From: Pedobacter deserti
GTDB lineage: Bacteria; Bacteroidota; Bacteroidia; Sphingobacteriales; Sphingobacteriaceae
Length of the DNA stretch: 64,000 bases
Assembly (NCBI RefSeq): GCF_024436415.1
Contig: NZ_JAFMZQ010000001.1
Span: 62,001 to 126,000, forward strand
Direction: 5' to 3'
Shown here: positions 59,865 through 64,000 of the stretch, piece after piece
Numbering within the stretch: the first letter of the stretch is position 1
Layout: every line of letters starts with the position of its first letter
Program-made: the position numbers and the translations under genes
The notes under the pieces: generated by a model
What the model saw: only the letters and a program-made list of their open reading frames with translations
Told to the model about the DNA's origin: nothing
The model's database searches: none

Positions 59865-61010
59865 CTAAGCGTTTTTCAGCTGATGTGATTCGGCAATCAC
59901 CTGCGCATAATATTCCACGTATCTCGGAAGTATCTTTTTCAGGTCAAACTCCTTGGCCCGGGCAAAAGCATTTTCTTTAAACTGCTTTAGGACATCGTCG
60001 TTTTCAAGTATACTAATGGCTTTCGCGGCCATATCATCTACATCGCCCACGCTGCTCATATATCCGCAGTACCCGTCAATATTGAGTTCGGGTAAACCAC
60101 CTGCATTCGAGGTAATGGCTGGAACCTTACAGGCCAGTGCTTCGAGTGCTGCCAAACCAAAGCTCTCAGATTCAGAAGGCATCAGGAAAAGATCCGACAC
60201 CGATAAAATCTCTTCTATAGCATCCTGTTTGCCAAGAAAACGCACGTGTTCGCCAATGTTCAGGCTGCGGCAAAGCTGTTCATCATATGCGCGTTCCGGT
60301 CCGTCGCCCACCATAAGCAATTTAGAGGGCACTTTAGCCAGTATCTTCTCAAACATACGTATCACATCCGCCGTACGCTTTACCTTCCTGAAATTGGAGG
60401 TATGGATGAGTATGCGTTCATTATTTGGCGCGATAGCCTTTTTGAAATGGTCCTTTGGCTTTAAGCTGAACCTGGAAAAATCGATGAAGTTGTGGATAAC
60501 GCGGATTTCGGTATTAATTTCGAAATGCTGGTGTGTATCGTCTTTCAGACTTTGCGAGACGGCGGTTACACCGTCCGATTTGTTGATCGAGAAGGTCACC
60601 ACCGGCTTATAGGTAGGGTCTTTGCCTACAAGGGTGATGTCGGTACCGTGCAGGGTGGTTACGATAGGAATGTTGATGCCATACGTTTCCAGGATCTGCT
60701 TGGCCATAAAAGCCGCCGAAGCATGAGGGATGGCGTAATGCACGTGCAAAATGTCCAGGTTCTCGAAGCGGACCACGTCGACCAGCTTACTGGCCAGGGC
60801 CGACTCATAGGGTGCGTAATCGAACAGCGGATAATCGCGGACCGAAACTTCGTGGTAAAAAAGATTTGCTGAAAAAAAATCGAGCCGCGCTGGCTGACTG
60901 TATGTAATAAAATGTACCTGATGTCCTTCACCAGCAAGAGCCTTACCCAGTTCCGTTGCGACAACGCCGCTACCGCCAAAGGTGGGGTAACATACAATCC
61001 CTATTTTCAT
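59865..61010 (-). CDS. bshA: N-acetyl-alpha-D-glucosaminyl L-malate synthase, bacillithiol biosynthesis
   Basis: This 381-residue GT4 glycosyltransferase joins UDP-GlcNAc to L-malate, the first step of bacillithiol synthesis. The N-terminal KIGIVCYPTFGGSGVVATEL and VHYAIPHASAAFMAKQI are characteristic of BshA, as are TLHGTDITLVGKDPTYKPVV and the C-terminal PSESESFGLAALEALACKVP. BshB and BshC are not in this window. The ATG at 61010 is preceded at about 25 nt by TACTTTG, a shortened -7 element. It is monocistronic, divergent from nothing, and convergent with the lactonase gene. Confidence 0.96.
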   Translation of the reverse strand: MKIGIVCYPTFGGSGVVATELGKALAGEGHQVHFITYSQPARLDFFSANLFYHEVSVRDYPLFDYAPYESALASKLVDVVRFENLDILHVHYAIPHASAAFMAKQILETYGINIPIVTTLHGTDITLVGKDPTYKPVVTFSINKSDGVTAVSQSLKDDTHQHFEINTEIRVIHNFIDFSRFSLKPKDHFKKAIAPNNERILIHTSNFRKVKRTADVIRMFEKILAKVPSKLLMVGDGPERAYDEQLCRSLNIGEHVRFLGKQDAIEEILSVSDLFLMPSESESFGLAALEALACKVPAITSNAGGLPELNIDGYCGYMSSVGDVDDMAAKAISILENDDVLKQFKENAFARAKEFDLKKILPRYVEYYAQVIAESHQLKNA

Positions 61011-61081
61011 TCACGTGATTTTACGACGCAAAGTACTGCACTTAAAACGAGCTTTGTGTTAAACTAATGCAATTATTTACC

Positions 61082-61576
61082 TCAGCTTTTGGCGTGCTTT
61101 TCGATCTCCGACTGAATCACCAGAAACATCTCATTGGGCCGCTGGGTACCTATATAGTATTCAAAACCGGTGGCATCCGTAAGTACCACCGCGTCCTTGC
61201 CGGAAGAATAAAAACGCAGGCTGCCTTTACGGTGCAGGTTGTAAACTGGATTATTGAAAAAATACCGGCTGTAGGTGTCTTTACGTACGTTAACGATCGT
61301 ATCCAGATCTATCACCACCTTCTTAGTAGGCCATAAGCCGGAAATCGTGAGCTGATTATCGCCTATCGTGGTTTTATAATGTATCACGAACATCAGCGCA
61401 ATAGATACTCCGATGATGCCGAACCCAACAACCAGGAAAAGATCCTGGGTACGGTCCCTATCGCGCTCATAAACATAGGCAGCGAAACAGAAGGCGGCCA
61501 TAATAAGCCGGATGCAGGTACGGATATAGTCGCGCCCCACGTACTGTTTCTCGAAGAAAGCGTAACGGTGTGCCAT
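61082..61576 (-). CDS. Hypothetical membrane protein, PH-like domain
   Basis: This 164-residue protein has two membrane helices (about 20-36 and 45-64), the second containing DLFLVVGFGIIGVSIALMFV. The C-terminal 95 residues have alternating strands (TIGDNQLTISGLWPTKKVVI, LTDATGFEYYIGTQRPNEMF) like small bacterial PH-type domains that follow a helix pair. No specific family is certain. A TAACTTTA, one base from the -7 consensus, lies 16 nt upstream (61593-61600, minus strand). It sits between bshA and tilS on the same strand; no function can be assigned. Confidence 0.72.
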   Translation of the reverse strand: MAHRYAFFEKQYVGRDYIRTCIRLIMAAFCFAAYVYERDRDRTQDLFLVVGFGIIGVSIALMFVIHYKTTIGDNQLTISGLWPTKKVVIDLDTIVNVRKDTYSRYFFNNPVYNLHRKGSLRFYSSGKDAVVLTDATGFEYYIGTQRPNEMFLVIQSEIEKHAKS

Positions 61577-61618
61577 TTAATTTAATTTTGCATAAAGTTA
61601 GCTTTTTTTATCGGCTTC

Positions 61619-62950
61619 CTAATCATTAAGCCTGAATACGATAGTCTGACGCGTATGAGCCACCACCTTAAAACGGTCGTCCTGCCTGTAGCCCGCTACC
61701 CAGATGATCTCTCCGTTGCCGTTTACAAGCAGCGGCACGCCTGCCTTTTGCGTGAGTGGAATTTTTTGGGAAATAAAAAAGTCACTCAGCTTTTTAAAAC
61801 CCGTTAAGCCAAGTGGTTTGAACCGATCGCCCTGCTGCCAGCTGCGGAGCACCAACGGATAGATCAGTTTGCCTGCATCAACCGAGGCCGCGTTTTCATC
61901 ACGCTCAATGCATCCATATGGATAGGTCTGCATGCTGATCACCCGCTCAAGATAGCTCACCTCCGTGTCATGCGCGTGAATAAAGGTGACCGTTGGTTCT
62001 GCAGAAGGCATAGGCTCCAGGATCAGGCGGTCGCGGTCGACCACCAGCACATACCCTGCCCCATAAAAAGACGCGCCGGTATGCGGATGATTCAGGGAAC
62101 TGATCAGATCAGCCACCACACTTTCCGTGAAGCCATAGGGCCGTAGCAGCTCAAATAACAGCAACTGCTTGGGCTTCAGATCGGCAATCCTATCGAGCGC
62201 CATACTCACCTGCGCACCGGAGTATGCAAAGATCTCTTTTTTAAAGACCTCTACCACCTGCTGCAGGACCTCCTCTGTTTCCGCAAAACGCCTCATGTTT
62301 TGCTGGAAGGTGTGCTCCAGCTTGGGATTGATGGATTTTAAAACCGGAACAACGTGATGCCTGATGCGGTTCCTTGCGTAGTTGTCGGCCTGATTTGAGC
62401 TATCCTCCACATGGGCAATGCCCGCTTCTTCCATAATGCTGTCGATCTGCGCCCTGTTTAAGAACAGCATGGGCCGGATCAGCCGGTTCCGCTTTGCCTG
62501 GATCCCGTGCAGACCGGCAATGCCGGTGCCTCGCGTCAGGTTAAGCAAAACGGTTTCCATGGCATCGTCCTGATGATGCGCAAGTGCTACATAGTCGTAC
62601 CCTTCCGCCTGCCTGAGTTCTTCAAACCATTGATAGCGAAGCGATCGCGCGGCCATCTGGGTAGATATTTTATGCTCGGCTGCATACGCTTTGGTAGAGA
62701 ACTGCGTTACAAAGAACGGAACTTCCAGGGTAGCGGCAAGCATCCTGACGAAATGCTCGTCGCGCTGCGACTCGTCGGACCGCAGGTTAAAGTTGCAATG
62801 CGCTATACCGAAGTTGAAATCAGCATGTTTAAACAGATGGGCCATCAGTACGGAATCCTTGCCTCCGCTCACGGCGAGCAGTATGCGCTCGGGGGGCGAA
62901 AAAAGTGCTTCAGAACTGATGTATTGTTTAAAATCCTGGTGGGGTAACAT
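61619..62950 (-). CDS. tilS: tRNA(Ile)-lysidine synthetase
   Basis: This 443-residue enzyme converts the wobble C34 of one isoleucine tRNA to lysidine, allowing AUA decoding. The PP-loop is LLAVSGGKDSVLMAHLF near residue 24, and HHQDDAMETVLLNLTRGTGI follows. The C-terminal domains (about 210-440) with LRSWQQGDRFKPLGLTGFKK are normal TilS. Its -7 element TATTTTTG ends 4 nt before the ATG, so it is probably leaderless. It is divergent from the OstA-like gene, with only 29 bp between the two start codons. Confidence 0.96.
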   Translation of the reverse strand: MLPHQDFKQYISSEALFSPPERILLAVSGGKDSVLMAHLFKHADFNFGIAHCNFNLRSDESQRDEHFVRMLAATLEVPFFVTQFSTKAYAAEHKISTQMAARSLRYQWFEELRQAEGYDYVALAHHQDDAMETVLLNLTRGTGIAGLHGIQAKRNRLIRPMLFLNRAQIDSIMEEAGIAHVEDSSNQADNYARNRIRHHVVPVLKSINPKLEHTFQQNMRRFAETEEVLQQVVEVFKKEIFAYSGAQVSMALDRIADLKPKQLLLFELLRPYGFTESVVADLISSLNHPHTGASFYGAGYVLVVDRDRLILEPMPSAEPTVTFIHAHDTEVSYLERVISMQTYPYGCIERDENAASVDAGKLIYPLVLRSWQQGDRFKPLGLTGFKKLSDFFISQKIPLTQKAGVPLLVNGNGEIIWVAGYRQDDRFKVVAHTRQTIVFRLND

Positions 62951-62954
62951 CTTT

Positions 62955-62962
62955 CAAAAATA
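62955..62962 (-). promoter_or_regulatory. -7 element of tilS
   Basis: On the minus strand TATTTTTG ends 4 nt before the tilS ATG. Only 5 bp separate it from the opposing -7 element of the OstA-like gene. Confidence 0.6.
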
Positions 62963-62967
62963 ACAGT

Positions 62968-62975
62968 TAACTTTG
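62968..62975 (+). promoter_or_regulatory. -7 element of the OstA-like gene
   Basis: TAACTTTG ends 4 nt before the GTG start at 62980. The two polymerase sites face away from each other and physically overlap, so they should exclude one another. Confidence 0.6.
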
Positions 62976-62979
62976 TAAA

Positions 62980-64000
62980 GTGCAGAAAATACGCTTTTTC
63001 TTTATCTTATTGCTCCTACCATTTTGCATGCTTGCGCAGCAGAAAACAAAGATCATCTTACAGTTTTCTGAGCGTGGCACCACCGATAATGACATCACGT
63101 ATTTGCGCAAGCCGGTTTTCCGCCATGTAAATGCTACCCTAAGCTGCGACAGCGCAGTATTTTACCCTGAGCGCAACGTGTTTGAGGCCTACCGCAACGT
63201 GCACATTGTACAGGGCGACACGATCAACATCTATTCGGATTACCTGACCTATGACGGCAATACGAAAAATGCCCACCTGACCGATAATGTGCGGATGGTA
63301 GACAAGGAGTCGGTGCTTACAACAAACATTCTGGATTATCGCCTTGACACAAAAATCGGCACCTATACAAACGGCGGCAAAATTGTTAACAAAGATGTCA
63401 CACTTACAAGCACTAATGGATATTACTTCTCTAACACCCGAGACGCATATTTTAAGTACAATGTGGTGGTCGTGACGCCTGAGGTGCGTATCACTTCAGA
63501 TACCCTTCGCTATAATACGGCGACCAACTGGGCTTATTTTTACGGTCCGACGAATATCAAAGGCAAAGGCGATAACCTGTATACCGAAAACGGTGCTTAC
63601 AACACAAAGACAGAGTATGCCTACTTCGGCAAACGAAACTTGTACACCAATGCGGCGAAGTCACTGAAAGGTGATAGTTTGTACTACGACGGCATTAAGG
63701 GCTATGGCAAGGCGGTAAGGAATATCGTGTTTCAGGATACGAGCGACAAGACCGTGTTATATGGGCAGTTAGGGTATTATTACAAGGCCGATGAACGCGC
63801 GGTGGTGACACGTAATGCCTATGTAGGCATGGGCACCAAGGATTCTATAGCGCTTAATAAAAAGATGGTGCCGGATACCATCTGGCTGGGTGCGGATACG
63901 CTGGAGACTCAAAAAGTGAGACAGGGAACGCTGAAGTTATTGTCTTTTCCTGTGCTGAAAAAAGACAATGAGCTGGGCGAGGCGGGCAGCGATGAGGAAC
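62980..64000 (+). CDS. OstA/LptA-like organic solvent tolerance protein, N-terminal part
   Basis: The frame runs from the GTG at 62980 past the window end; 340 residues are visible without a stop. It begins with a signal peptide (VQKIRFFFILLLLPFCMLAQ). Repeated strand segments, such as YFYGPTNIKGKGDNLYTENG and TLSCDSAVFYPERNVFEAYR, form the beta-jellyroll of OstA/LptA-type proteins. In Bacteroidota, large OstA-like proteins are thought to serve in LPS transport through the periplasm in place of small LptA. No ATG precedes the signal peptide, so GTG is the only fitting start; its -7 element lies 4 nt upstream. Confidence 0.88.
   Translation, partial: MQKIRFFFILLLLPFCMLAQQKTKIILQFSERGTTDNDITYLRKPVFRHVNATLSCDSAVFYPERNVFEAYRNVHIVQGDTINIYSDYLTYDGNTKNAHLTDNVRMVDKESVLTTNILDYRLDTKIGTYTNGGKIVNKDVTLTSTNGYYFSNTRDAYFKYNVVVVTPEVRITSDTLRYNTATNWAYFYGPTNIKGKGDNLYTENGAYNTKTEYAYFGKRNLYTNAAKSLKGDSLYYDGIKGYGKAVRNIVFQDTSDKTVLYGQLGYYYKADERAVVTRNAYVGMGTKDSIALNKKMVPDTIWLGADTLETQKVRQGTLKLLSFPVLKKDNELGEAGSDEE

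Noticed and set aside
1..64000. tRNA, rRNA, riboswitch, insertion sequence, integrase, prophage or defence genes.
   Set aside because: I looked through the intergenic stretches and all clear proteins and saw none; the gaps are short, and the only one above 300 bp (57112-57539) holds promoters and a palindrome but no recognised RNA family.

Overview
The window looks like ordinary chromosome of a Bacteroidota bacterium, most likely Sphingobacteriaceae (Pedobacter/Mucilaginibacter type). The evidence is a SusC/SusD pair driven by an ECF sigma/FecR cascade, many genes with the Bacteroidota -7 element TAnnTTTG and no Shine-Dalgarno, DUF2723, DUF5689, DUF4965 and BT_3928-type proteins, lipoproteins with a short lipobox, and bacillithiol-linked proteins (BshA, YtxJ, a BrxA/B bacilliredoxin). 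This placement comes from recognising protein families, not from a database search. I see no rRNA, tRNA, CRISPR array, insertion sequence, phage or integrase gene.

Layout. 1-3.6 kb: end of a PBP4-type D,D-carboxypeptidase, a GH20 hexosaminidase and a TruA-like pseudouridine synthase. 3.6-6.9 kb (minus strand): a tight operon DUF1599 > DoxX/MauE-like membrane protein > DppB-like permease > shikimate kinase, divergent from folP-cdaA (7-8.6 kb), which is followed by a small orphan protein of three NUMOD1-like repeats. 9.4-15.3 kb: a glutaminase-A-like secreted enzyme and a YbbA/YbbP-type ABC system, divergent from a TesA-like SGNH lipoprotein and a PQQ-type sugar dehydrogenase. 17.4-21.7 kb: bacilliredoxin, bestrophin channel, universal stress protein and a two-component system. 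21.9-26 kb: DUF2723 membrane protein and accA. 26-36 kb: a nutrient-uptake locus (sigma factor, FecR, STN-SusC, SusD-like, DUF5689, calcineurin-type phosphoesterase). 36-46.8 kb: housekeeping genes (M28 peptidase, polyprenyl synthase, MBL-rhodanese, asparaginase, TatD, two FKBPs, DHH phosphoesterase, ndk, DUF721, recF). 46.9-51.3 kb: TPR protein, ribH, YtxJ, OsmC, lipA, and an ECF sigma with a very short anti-sigma-like partner. 51.3-64 kb: an NnrD without its NnrE half, uvrA, a PaaE-like reductase, a lytic transglycosylase, a repeat-tailed pseudouridine synthase, a lactonase, bshA, tilS and the start of an OstA/LptA-like gene.

Working together. The clearest system is the 26-36 kb locus: ligand binding by SusC/SusD can be relayed through the SusC STN domain to FecR and its sigma factor, and the downstream phosphoesterase suggests a phosphate-containing substrate. 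Several housekeeping genes (tilS, the OstA-like gene, lipA, tatD, a 40-residue lipoprotein) have their -7 element 3-4 nt before the start codon and are probably leaderless. I did not find a wholly new defence or mobile system. The least explained items are the NUMOD1-repeat protein, the truncated anti-sigma-like gene, the solitary NnrD, and a set of 11-bp-phased repeats upstream of the universal stress gene beside the two-component system.
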